NCBI GenBank assembly: GCA_963805325.1
Contig: CAWDTS010000004.1
Span: 310,001 to 374,000, forward strand
Direction of reading: 5' to 3'
DNA length: 64,000 nt
DNA from: DASWJZ01 sp963805325
GTDB taxonomy: Bacteria; Pseudomonadota; Alphaproteobacteria; Rhizobiales; Afifellaceae
Position numbers and translations under genes: made by a program. This document shows positions 26,459 through 33,674 of the stretch, piece by piece. The notes under the pieces were generated by a model. That model made no database searches. It saw nothing but the letters and a program-made list of their open reading frames with translations, and was not told the DNA's origin. The stretch's first letter is position 1; every line of letters begins with the position of its first letter.

Positions 26459-26719
26459 ATGAGCGACAACACGACTGTCACGAGCAGGGGACAGATCACG
26501 ATCCCCAAGCATATTCGGGACCGCAAGACGATCACCGCAGGGACCCGGCTTGAAGTTGTCGAGCGTGGGGACGAGATCGTCCTCCGCAAGGTGAGCAAGA
26601 AGACCGAGCGCCCGGAAAGCCAAGACCCCGAATTCGAGGCTTATCTGAACAAATTCCGCGGCACACTCGATCTTGGCATGAGCACCGACGAATATATGGA
26701 GCTGCTCCGGGGCGAATGA
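26459..26719 (+). CDS. vapB: Antitoxin of AbrB/MazE type (VapB)
   Basis: This 86-residue protein has a SpoVT-AbrB swapped-hairpin domain: TVTSRGQITIPKHIRDRKTI, then GTRLEVVERGDEIVLRKV. The charged tail (KTERPESQDPEFEAYLNKF, MSTDEYMELLRGE) would wrap and neutralise the toxin. It overlaps the toxin gene by four bases (ATGA), so they are translationally coupled. It probably represses its own promoter through the 26437-26456 dyad. Confidence 0.92.
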   Translation: MSDNTTVTSRGQITIPKHIRDRKTITAGTRLEVVERGDEIVLRKVSKKTERPESQDPEFEAYLNKFRGTLDLGMSTDEYMELLRGE

Positions 26720-27135
26720 GCGAAGACACGCTTGTCGACAGCAACGTCGTTATAGACATTCTCGACGCGGATTCGGTCTGGGCCAGCTGGTCGCAAGCGC
26801 GAGTCGCCGGAGCGCGGCGCGCCGGACAGGCGGTGATCAACCCGCTCATCTTTGCGGAAGTGGCCGGTGCCTATCCGATCCAGAGCGAGGCGGATCGCGC
26901 GATGAGCACGACGATCTATCGCCGCGAAAACTTGCCGTGGGAGGCTGCGTTCAACGCGGGGCGCGTATTCCGAGCCTATCGCCGTTCCGGCGGCGCCAAG
27001 CGTTCTCCGCTGCCCGACTTCTATATAGGCGCCCATGCGGAACTTCGGGGCTACACGCTCCTTACGCGTGATCCCGCGCGCTATCGTAGCTACTTTCCGA
27101 CCCTCAGGATCGTTGCCCCGGACACCCATCCGTGA
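26716..27135 (+). CDS. vapC: PIN-domain toxin VapC
   Basis: This 139-residue PIN ribonuclease has the expected acidic residues: D in LVDSNVVIDIL near position 8, E in NPLIFAEVAGAY, D in SPLPDFYIGAHAELRG and a final D in LLTRDPARYRSYFP. Family members cleave tRNA or rRNA when freed from VapB. Its stop codon overlaps the GTG start of ruvA (GTGA), so the toxin gene is coupled to a housekeeping DNA-repair gene. Confidence 0.92.
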   Translation: MSEDTLVDSNVVIDILDADSVWASWSQARVAGARRAGQAVINPLIFAEVAGAYPIQSEADRAMSTTIYRRENLPWEAAFNAGRVFRAYRRSGGAKRSPLPDFYIGAHAELRGYTLLTRDPARYRSYFPTLRIVAPDTHP

Positions 27136-27749
27136 TCGGCAAGCTCACCGGCGTGGTCGATTCCACCGGCGAGGACTGGGTGATCCTCGACGTGAACGGC
27201 GTCGGCTATCTGGTGCATTGCTCTGTGAAGACGCTTGAGGCGCTGCCGTCGCGAGGCGAGGCGGCGCGGCTGTTCATCGAGACGCAGATCCGCGAGGATC
27301 AGATCAGGCTTGTCGGCTTCACCTCGGAGGTGGAGCGCGAGTGGTTCCGCCTGCTTCTGACCGTGCAGGGCGTCGGCTCGCGCGTGGCGCTTTCCGTGCT
27401 TGGCACGCTCAACGCCTCGGATCTCGCGTCGGCCGTCGCGCTGCAGGACAAGGCGATGATCGCGCGCGCGCCGGGCGTCGGGCCGAAGGTGGCGGCGCGC
27501 ATCGCGGCGGAGCTGAAGGACAAGGCGCCGGCGATTGTCGGAATTGACATGGGCGTGATCCGGCTTCAGTCGGAACTTGGCGACAGGATAGCGCCGAAAC
27601 CGGCTGCGGAAGCCGTCTCGGCGCTCGTCAATCTGGGCTATGGTCAGATGCAGGCGTCGGCGGCGATCGCCGCGGCGATGCGTGAAGCGGGGGAGGGGGC
27701 GGAGACGGCACGTCTCATCCGGCTCGGGCTGAAGGAGCTTTCGCGATGA
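27132..27749 (+). CDS. ruvA: Holliday junction branch migration protein RuvA
   Basis: This 205-residue protein has an N-terminal OB fold (MIGKLTGVVDSTGEDWVILD, GVGYLVHCS, REDQIRLVGF), two helix-hairpin-helix motifs (LTVQGVGSRVALSVLG and RAPGVGPKVAARIAAELKDK) and the C-terminal RuvB-contacting domain (AVSALVNLGY near 160). The start is GTG 27132, overlapping the vapC stop. It tetramerises on the junction and loads RuvB. Confidence 0.96.
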   Translation: MIGKLTGVVDSTGEDWVILDVNGVGYLVHCSVKTLEALPSRGEAARLFIETQIREDQIRLVGFTSEVEREWFRLLLTVQGVGSRVALSVLGTLNASDLASAVALQDKAMIARAPGVGPKVAARIAAELKDKAPAIVGIDMGVIRLQSELGDRIAPKPAAEAVSALVNLGYGQMQASAAIAAAMREAGEGAETARLIRLGLKELSR

Positions 27750-28241
27750 CCGACGTTAGCGGACCTATCGAACATCGAGGGTTTCGGGGCGGCACGAGCG
27801 CGATCGCCATTGCGCTGGTCTATGCGCTCCTGGGTCCGCTCGTCGGGGCCGTCATTGTCATCCCGATCGGCACGGTCCTGGCGGCCCAGTTCAGTTCGCG
27901 ATACATTGGCCGAGACCTTCAGCTCCGTGCTCGGCACGATGCCGTTCAGCCTTCTTCTTGCCTACGTCTTTGCGGGCGCACTCGCCTTCGTGACCGGAGT
28001 CGTCGTCGCGACCGTCGCCTATCGGCGGGGGCGCGCGCCGGTCGGAACCGCGATCGCGGCGCCGGTCGCCGTCTTCATCGTCTTCGTCCTGCTTCGTCGG
28101 TTCGTGCACGTCGACATACCGGGTACCGCAATCCTTCGCGGCGGCGGACAGGCCGGGATGCTGCTGTGGCTTGCGATATGCGTTGCGGCGTCGCTCGTGT
28201 GCTGGGCTCTTACCCTGCCGCTTCAGAAGCGCGCCGCATGA
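27746..28241 (+). pseudogene. Small membrane protein between ruvA and ruvB, apparent frameshift
   Basis: The frame from ATG 27746 (four-base overlap with ruvA) encodes one membrane helix (AIAIALVYALLGPLVGAVIV, IPIGTVLAAQ). From about 27895 the coherent sequence continues in another frame: RDTLAETFSSVLGTMPFSLL, AYVFAGALAFVTGVVVATVA, FIVFVLLRRFVHVDI and LWLAICVAASLVCWALTLPL, ending 28241 with a four-base overlap of ruvB. Joined by removing one base, it is an approximately 164-residue protein with four helices. Coupling at both ends says the original gene was intact. No family is recognised. Left uncorrected, its first frame runs in phase into ruvB. Confidence 0.65.
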
Positions 28242-29275
28242 GCCGCCTCGTCGCTGCCGAGCCGCGCGGCGAAGACGACGATGTCTCGCTCCGGCCGCAG
28301 AAGCTCGCCGACTTCATCGGCCAGCAGAAGATCCGCGCCAATCTCAAGGTTTTCGTCGAGGCGGCGAAGCAGCGCGGCGAGGCGCTCGATCATGTGCTCT
28401 TCGTTGGCCCGCCGGGCCTCGGCAAGACGACGCTGGCGCAGATCGTCGCGCGCGAGCTTGGCGTCAATTTCCGCGCTACCTCCGGCCCGGTGATCGCTAA
28501 GGCCGGCGACCTTGCGGCGCTACTCACCAATCTCGAAGACCGCGACGTTCTCTTCATCGACGAGATTCATCGCCTGTCGCCGGCTGTCGAAGAGATCCTC
28601 TATCCGGCGATGGAGGAGTATCAACTCGACCTCATCATCGGCGAGGGACCGGCGGCGCGCTCGGTCCGCATCGACCTCTCGCGTTTCACGCTGATCGGCG
28701 CAACGACGCGCATAGGGCTTCTGACGACGCCGCTGCGCGATCGCTTCGGGATTCCGATCCGGCTCGAGTTCTACACTGACGCGGAGCTTGAGCAGATCGT
28801 GCGGCGCGGCGCGCGCATTCTGGGTGCGCCGGTGTCCGACGACGGCGCGCGCGAGATTGCGCGACGGGCGCGGGGCACGCCGCGTGTCGCCGGGCGCCTG
28901 CTGCGGCGCGTGCACGATTTCGCCGTGGTCGGGGGCGCCAAGCAGATTACCAGCGAGATCGCCGATCGCGCGCTGCTCGCGCTTGAGGTCGACGCGCATG
29001 GACTCGACACGCTCGACCGGCGCTACCTGACCATGGTCGCGGAGAACTTTTCCGGCGGGCCGGTTGGGATCGAGACGATCTCGGCGGCGCTGTCGGAGCC
29101 GCGCGATGCGATCGAGGACATCGTCGAACCCTATCTGATCCAGCAGGGTTTCGTGCAGCGCACCCCGCGCGGGCGGCTGCTGACGCTGAAAGCCTTCGGG
29201 CACCTGGGTCTTCCCGCGCCGGCGGCGGCGAACGGCGCGCAGGCGGGTCTCTTCGGTGACGACAAGGACCTTTGA
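28238..29275 (+). CDS. ruvB: Holliday junction branch migration helicase RuvB
   Basis: This 345-residue AAA+ motor has Walker A GPPGLGKT at 57-64, Walker B DEIH at 108-111, LIGATTRIGLLTTPLRDRFG (sensor 1 and arginine finger) and the C-terminal winged helix (PYLIQQGFVQRTPRGRLLT). The N-terminal SLRPQKLADFIGQ is diagnostic. The ATG at 28238 is inside a four-base overlap with the membrane protein gene and gives the family length; a longer in-phase ORF reaching back to 27746 is an artefact of the frameshift there. Confidence 0.96.
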   Translation: MSRLVAAEPRGEDDDVSLRPQKLADFIGQQKIRANLKVFVEAAKQRGEALDHVLFVGPPGLGKTTLAQIVARELGVNFRATSGPVIAKAGDLAALLTNLEDRDVLFIDEIHRLSPAVEEILYPAMEEYQLDLIIGEGPAARSVRIDLSRFTLIGATTRIGLLTTPLRDRFGIPIRLEFYTDAELEQIVRRGARILGAPVSDDGAREIARRARGTPRVAGRLLRRVHDFAVVGGAKQITSEIADRALLALEVDAHGLDTLDRRYLTMVAENFSGGPVGIETISAALSEPRDAIEDIVEPYLIQQGFVQRTPRGRLLTLKAFGHLGLPAPAAANGAQAGLFGDDKDL

Positions 29276-29330
29276 ATCTGGAACACGCGCTGGTGGCTTC
29301 TCGTTTCTCCTCCCTGAGATGGAGGACGCG

Positions 29331-29510
29331 ATGAAGACCGAGAAGGAAAAAGCGAAAGAGGTCCTGAAGGAGCGCGAGCGCGCGCGCAAAGGCTTCGCCG
29401 TCACCAACGACGAAGGCAAGGATCCGCTGAAGAACCCGGAGAACGCGACAGAACGTGAGGACGAGGTGGACGACGCCAGTCTCACCCTCGATCTCGGGCT
29501 GAAGCGCTAG
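29331..29510 (+). CDS. Small hydrophilic protein, 59 residues
   Basis: A GGAGG nine bases before ATG 29331 supports this start. The product is strongly charged: KTEKEKAKEVLKERERARKG as a likely helix, then NDEGKDPLKNPENATERED and an acidic tail. It has no hydrophobic core, so it may be disordered or a small binding helix. It sits 55 bases after ruvB. No family is recognised. Confidence 0.6.
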   Translation: MKTEKEKAKEVLKERERARKGFAVTNDEGKDPLKNPENATEREDEVDDASLTLDLGLKR

Positions 29511-29590
29511 AGATTGCGCGTCTTTACAAGCGAATGGCATGAGGGCTTTCTGCTCGCCGAATCGACGGCGGTGATGTAAAGACCCTTCAC

Positions 29591-30229
29591 ATGAGCTGGA
29601 AAGAGCGCGGCGAAGGACGGGGGCGCGGCTATCATCACGGCAACCTCCGGGAAGCGCTGATCCAGGCGGCGCTTGAGCTGATCGCCCAGAAAGGGCCGAC
29701 CGGCTTCACCTTCGCCGAGGCTGCCCGCTCTGCCGGTGTCAGCCCGGCGGCGCCTTACCGGCATTTCCGCGATCGCGACGAGCTTCTCTCCGATATCGCG
29801 ATGCGCGGCTTCGACATGTTTGCCGTCGCCCTGGAGAAAGCCTGGGACGGCGGCCGCCCGGAGAAACAGGAAGCGTTCGAGCGCGTAGGCCGCGCCTATC
29901 TCGCCTTCGCACGGGCGGAGCCTTCCTATTACTCGGCGATGTTCGAATCCGGGTTGTCGCTCGCTGGCAATCCAGAGCTTCGCGAGGCGTCGGAGCGCGG
30001 CTATGCGGTGTTGCGCACAGCCGCCGAAGCGCTGATCGCGACGCTGCCAGCGAAGGGAAGACCGCCGGCGTCGATGGTGAGCTTCCACGTCTGGGCGCTC
30101 TCGCACGGCATCGCTTCACTCTTCGCACGCGGCGATGAGGGGCGGCGCAAGCTGCCGATGTCAGCGGAGGAGTTGCTTGAGGCCGGCGTGCTGATCTATC
30201 TCCGCGGTCTCGGGATGCCGGGCGTTTAG
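29591..30229 (+). CDS. TetR/AcrR family transcriptional regulator
   Basis: This 212-residue protein has a TetR N-terminal domain (GYHHGNLREALIQAALELIA, FTFAEAARSAGVSPAAPYRHF) and a C-terminal part resembling the WHG/TetR_C_33 group (YLAFARAEPSYYSAMFESGL, HVWALSHGIASLF). The next gene downstream, DUF2852, has a promoter whose -10 region abuts a perfect AATGTTA dyad, a typical TetR site; this regulator is the best candidate to bind it. The effector is unknown. Confidence 0.9.
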   Translation: MSWKERGEGRGRGYHHGNLREALIQAALELIAQKGPTGFTFAEAARSAGVSPAAPYRHFRDRDELLSDIAMRGFDMFAVALEKAWDGGRPEKQEAFERVGRAYLAFARAEPSYYSAMFESGLSLAGNPELREASERGYAVLRTAAEALIATLPAKGRPPASMVSFHVWALSHGIASLFARGDEGRRKLPMSAEELLEAGVLIYLRGLGMPGV

Positions 30230-30279
30230 CGGCCGTCGGGTCGGCGCTCTTTTTTCGAACTGCGGCGGGCCGATCTCTC

Positions 30280-30308
30280 TTGACGATGCCAAAAGACCCG
30301 CCTATGTA
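30280..30308 (+). promoter_or_regulatory. Sigma-70-type promoter of the DUF2852 gene
   Basis: TTGACG (30280-30285) and TATGTA (30303-30308) are separated by exactly 17 bases, one of the best promoter matches in the window. It lies 36 bases upstream of the DUF2852 start. Confidence 0.7.
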
Positions 30309-30323
30309 AATGTTATTAACATT
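30309..30323. promoter_or_regulatory. Probable TetR-type operator
   Basis: AATGTTATTAACATT is a 15-base palindrome (7-base arms around a central T). It directly follows the -10 element of the DUF2852 promoter, so a bound protein would block transcription start. The upstream TetR-family gene is the likely source. Confidence 0.65.
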
Positions 30324-30343
30324 CACACACGAGGTCCAGATCA

Positions 30344-30787
30344 ATGAGCGCTGCGGGTATCGCAACAAAGCTCGATGACATCGGGACGCCCGCGTGGATC
30401 GCGGTGATGGTTCTCGGTTTCATCATCTGGTGGCCGCTCGGTCTGGCCACCTTGGCTTACACTCTATGGAGCGGTCGGATGGGATGTCATGCACGCGGCT
30501 CGGCCCGCTGGGACAACAAGATGCAGCGGATGCAGGAGAAGATGGAGCGCATGAAGGGCCGCATGGATAGCTCCGGTTGGTGGGGTCACTCGCCGTCGAG
30601 CGGCAACGCCGCTTTCGATGAGTACAAGTCGGAGACGCTGCGGCGTCTCGAAGAGGAGCAGAAGGAGTTCCGCTCGTTCCTCGATCGCCTGCGCATGTCC
30701 AAGGACCGCGCTGAGTTCGACCAGTTCATGACCGAGCGCCGCCGCGGCGAGGGTGGCTCCACGCCCGAGACGCAGCCCCGGAGCTGA
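30344..30787 (+). CDS. DUF2852 family membrane protein
   Basis: This 147-residue protein has one N-terminal membrane helix (PAWIAVMVLGFIIWWPLGLA, about 16-38), a basic methionine-rich stretch (KMQRMQEKMERMKGRM) and a soluble helix (FDEYKSETLRRLEEEQKEFR then FLDRLRMSKDRAEFDQFM). This layout defines DUF2852, found mainly in alphaproteobacteria and of unknown role. GAGG precedes the ATG. A strong terminator follows at 30842. Control by the TetR site suggests it is induced by some stress or ligand. Confidence 0.9.
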   Translation: MSAAGIATKLDDIGTPAWIAVMVLGFIIWWPLGLATLAYTLWSGRMGCHARGSARWDNKMQRMQEKMERMKGRMDSSGWWGHSPSSGNAAFDEYKSETLRRLEEEQKEFRSFLDRLRMSKDRAEFDQFMTERRRGEGGSTPETQPRS

Positions 30788-30841
30788 TAACATCGGCAGA
30801 GCTTGGCCCAAGATCACGCCCCCCGATCGACAGGCCTTGCG

Positions 30842-30880
30842 CCGCCCGGTCTCGCTAGCGAGGCCGGGCGGTTTTCGTTT
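30842..30880 (+). terminator. Rho-independent terminator after the DUF2852 gene
   Basis: CCGCCCGG (30842-30849) pairs with CCGGGCGG (30864-30871), with an inner CTCG/CGAG pairing, followed by TTTTCGTTT. It separates the DUF2852 unit from ybgC. Confidence 0.88.
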
Positions 30881-30912
30881 GCAGCGGAAGCTCCGCGACG
30901 GCTAATGGCGGC

Positions 30913-31362
30913 ATGCATGACGACAACGCTGCGGGAATTGCGGGACGGCTGACCGAAGGCGGACACGAGCTCCTGCAGCGCGTCTACTTCGAAGACACCG
31001 ATTTTTCCGGGCGCGTCTATCATGCGCGCTACCTCCACTTCATGGAACGCGGCCGCTCCGATTATCTCCGTCTGCTCGGCATTCATCACAACGCGCTCGC
31101 GCGCGACGGCCTCGCTTTCGCCGTCCGTCACATGGAGATCGATTTCCTAAAGCCGGCCGGCATCGACGACGTGCTGACCGTGCGCACGACGCCGTTGCAA
31201 ACGCGCGGCGCGCGAATTGTCCTTGCGCAGGAGGTGCTCCTTAAAGCGGAGCCGCTGATCCAGGCGCGGGTCACGGTCGCGTTGATCGGCGCGAACGGCC
31301 GCGCCGCAAGGTTGCCTCCAGCGATTCGCGCGGCGCTCGGCGGTTTCTCGGCAAAACCTTGA
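30913..31362 (+). CDS. ybgC: Tol-Pal-associated acyl-CoA thioesterase YbgC
   Basis: This 149-residue hotdog-fold thioesterase has the 4HBT signature RVYFEDTDFSGRVYHARYL, with the catalytic aspartate in EDTD, followed by MERGRSDYLRLLG. It hydrolyses acyl-CoA or acyl-ACP thioesters linked to phospholipid metabolism. The location directly before tolQ is the conserved arrangement. About 157 bases lie between it and tolQ, in which I see no clear promoter. Confidence 0.94.
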   Translation: MHDDNAAGIAGRLTEGGHELLQRVYFEDTDFSGRVYHARYLHFMERGRSDYLRLLGIHHNALARDGLAFAVRHMEIDFLKPAGIDDVLTVRTTPLQTRGARIVLAQEVLLKAEPLIQARVTVALIGANGRAARLPPAIRAALGGFSAKP

Positions 31363-31519
31363 TATTGCTTCGATTATTGCCGCAACGTCGCCTGATCGGC
31401 GCCGAGCCGTGCCCCTAAAGTGCTGCATTATCGAAGGCGTGGTAAGACTATGCCAAGTCGCGCTTTGGACACATTCGGCGGCCACAAGCCGCTGAGATCG
31501 GAACTGGGCGGTCTCTTTC

Positions 31520-32236
31520 ATGAATCCTGATTTGGTGCAGACCGCGTTGGCCGGTCCGGCGGGCGGTTTCTCGCTGTTTGCCCTGTTCCTGCAGGCGCAC
31601 ATCGTGGTCAAGCTGGTCGTCCTCGGCCTGCTCGTCGCATCGGTCTGGTGCTGGGCGATCATCGTCGACAAGCAGCTGCTTTATTCCCGCACCCGCAAGC
31701 AGATGGACGACTTCGAGTCGGTGTTCTGGTCGGGGCAGTCGCTGGAGCAGCTTTATCAGCAGGCTTCGGGCCAGGAAGTGCACGGTGTCGCCGCGCTCTT
31801 TGTCGCCGCCATGCGCGAATGGAAGCGCACTTACGAATCCGGCGTGCGCTCGCTGCAGGGACTAGGCGGGCGCATCGACCGCGTGATGGACGTGACGCTG
31901 GCGCGCGAGGTCGACCGTTTGGAGCGCCGCCTCCTGGTGCTCGCGACCGTCGGATCGGCAGGCCCCTTCATCGGCCTGTTCGGGACGGTGTGGGGGATCA
32001 TGTCGTCGTTCCAGGCGATCGCGGCCTCGAACAATACGAGCCTCGCGGTTGTGGCGCCGGGCATCGCGGAAGCGCTGCTTGCCACAGCGCTCGGTCTGCT
32101 TGCCGCCATTCCCGCCGTCGTCTTCTACAACAAGTTCTCAGCGCAGGTGTCGCGGCTTGCGACGCGCATGGAAGGCTTCTCCGACGAGTTCGCTGCGATC
32201 CTCTCGCGGCAGATCGATGAGCGGAACGTGGCCTGA
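31520..32236 (+). CDS. tolQ: Tol-Pal system proton channel protein TolQ
   Basis: This 238-residue MotA/ExbB-type inner-membrane protein has three helices: LVVLGLLVASVWCWAIIV (about 30-50), VGSAGPFIGLFGTVWGIM (about 140-160, the conserved segment) and APGIAEALLATALGLLAAIP (about 175-200). Together with TolR it forms the proton-driven motor that energises TolA during envelope constriction. Its stop overlaps the tolR start by one base (TGATG). Confidence 0.96.
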   Translation: MNPDLVQTALAGPAGGFSLFALFLQAHIVVKLVVLGLLVASVWCWAIIVDKQLLYSRTRKQMDDFESVFWSGQSLEQLYQQASGQEVHGVAALFVAAMREWKRTYESGVRSLQGLGGRIDRVMDVTLAREVDRLERRLLVLATVGSAGPFIGLFGTVWGIMSSFQAIAASNNTSLAVVAPGIAEALLATALGLLAAIPAVVFYNKFSAQVSRLATRMEGFSDEFAAILSRQIDERNVA

Positions 32237-32691
32237 TGGGCGTCGTACCTGCATCCGCCGTACCGAGCGGCCGTCGCCACAAGGCGCGCCGCCGTCATCT
32301 TCCGATGTCGGAGATCAACGTCACGCCGTTCGTGGACGTGATGCTCGTGCTTCTGATCGTGTTCATGGTGGCGGCGCCGCTTTTGACCGTCGGCATCCCC
32401 GTCGACCTGCCGCGCACGCAAGGGGAGACGCTCGGCAACGATGTGAAGCCGATTTCTGTCACGATCGGTGCGGACGGCAAGATCATGTTGCAGGAAGCCG
32501 AGGTCAGCCTCGACGACCTGATGCCCAAGATCGAGGCGATCCTCAAGATCGATCCGGAGCAACGGATCATCCTGCGCGCCAACAAGGACGCCGGCTACGG
32601 CACCGTTGCGCAGGTTCTCGACCGCATCAAGAAGGCCGGTTCCCGTCACGTGGCGCTCGAGACGAAAGCGCTCGAGGAGTTGGGCAACTGA
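32236..32691 (+). CDS. tolR: Tol-Pal system protein TolR
   Basis: This 151-residue ExbD/TolR protein has a basic cytoplasmic start (GRRHKARRRH), then SEINVTPFVDVMLVLLIVFM with the conserved aspartate (about residue 34) that carries protons, and a periplasmic domain ending RIKKAGSRHVALETK. It works with TolQ as the stator-like complex. It follows tolQ with a one-base overlap. Confidence 0.96.
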   Translation: MGVVPASAVPSGRRHKARRRHLPMSEINVTPFVDVMLVLLIVFMVAAPLLTVGIPVDLPRTQGETLGNDVKPISVTIGADGKIMLQEAEVSLDDLMPKIEAILKIDPEQRIILRANKDAGYGTVAQVLDRIKKAGSRHVALETKALEELGN

Positions 32692-32694
32692 GCG

Positions 32695-33660
32695 ATGCGG
32701 GTTGGGCTCACCACCTCAATCGTCGGCCACGCAGTCATACTCGGGTTGGGGTTCATCGTCCTCGGCACGCAACCGCTGGAGTTTGAGAAGATCGAGGCGC
32801 TGCCGGTCGATCTCATCTCCGTCGACGAGACCACTGACCTTCTGAAGGGCGAGAAGTCCTCGCGCAAGCTGCCGGAGGAGAAGCCGCAGCCGAAGCCGGA
32901 GGTGAAGGCCGAGGTTCCCGCGCCGAAGCCGGCCGAAAAGCCGGCTGAAAAGGTGGTCGAGGCGCCGCCGCAGCCGACGCCACCCCCTCCGCCGCCCGAG
33001 CCGGAGCCGGTGACGCCTCCGAAGCCTGAGCAGCTCGCGGCGTTGCCGGTGCCCGCACCGGAACCGGACAAGTCGGCTGAGGCAGTTCCCGAGCCGCCGC
33101 CGGCGCCTGTCGTCAATCCGAACGTCCCGCGTCCGCGCCCCAATCCGCCGAAAAAGATCGTCGAGCCGAAGCCCGAGCCGAAACCCGAGCCCAAGCTGGC
33201 GGAGAAAGAGGCGCCGAAAGAGTCGTTCAACGCCGACGACATCGCCGCTCTTCTCAACAAGCAGGAGCCGCGGGGCGGAGGCGACCCGGAACCGGCGACA
33301 GAGCCGCAAACGCTCGGCTCGATCGACGGCCACGCCGAGGCGGCAATGACGCAGAGCGAGATTGCGGCCTTGAAAGCGCGCCTTTATCGCTGCTGGAATC
33401 CGCCGGTCGCCGTGCGCGAGGCTGGCGGGCTTGTGGTGGAGGTGCGCATCAGGCTTCTCCCGGACGGAAACCTTGCGGCGCAGCCGGAACTGGTGCGGAT
33501 TGAGCAGGCGCTCAATCCGATTGCGCAGGTCGCCGCGGAATCCGCAGTGCGGGCCGTCGTGCAATGTGCACCTTTCGGCGACATACTGCGGCCCGAAAAA
33601 TATGCCCTGTGGAAGGAGATCGATTTTGTCTTCGACCCGCGGGAAATGCTGGGCGGATAG
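32695..33660 (+). CDS. tolA: Tol-Pal system envelope-spanning protein TolA
   Basis: This 321-residue protein has an N-terminal membrane helix (TTSIVGHAVILGLGFIVLG), an extended periplasmic arm of about 130 residues made of P, E, K and A (many KPEPK and PPPP units), and a globular C-terminal domain (LKARLYRCWNPPVAVREAGG, VRIRLLPDGNLA). The central arm is proline-rich polyglutamate/lysine rather than the alanine helix of enteric TolA, typical for alphaproteobacteria. It transmits TolQR energy to TolB and Pal. It starts three bases after tolR. Confidence 0.93.
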   Translation: MRVGLTTSIVGHAVILGLGFIVLGTQPLEFEKIEALPVDLISVDETTDLLKGEKSSRKLPEEKPQPKPEVKAEVPAPKPAEKPAEKVVEAPPQPTPPPPPPEPEPVTPPKPEQLAALPVPAPEPDKSAEAVPEPPPAPVVNPNVPRPRPNPPKKIVEPKPEPKPEPKLAEKEAPKESFNADDIAALLNKQEPRGGGDPEPATEPQTLGSIDGHAEAAMTQSEIAALKARLYRCWNPPVAVREAGGLVVEVRIRLLPDGNLAAQPELVRIEQALNPIAQVAAESAVRAVVQCAPFGDILRPEKYALWKEIDFVFDPREMLGG

Positions 33661-33674
33661 GGGGAATTTGCCTG

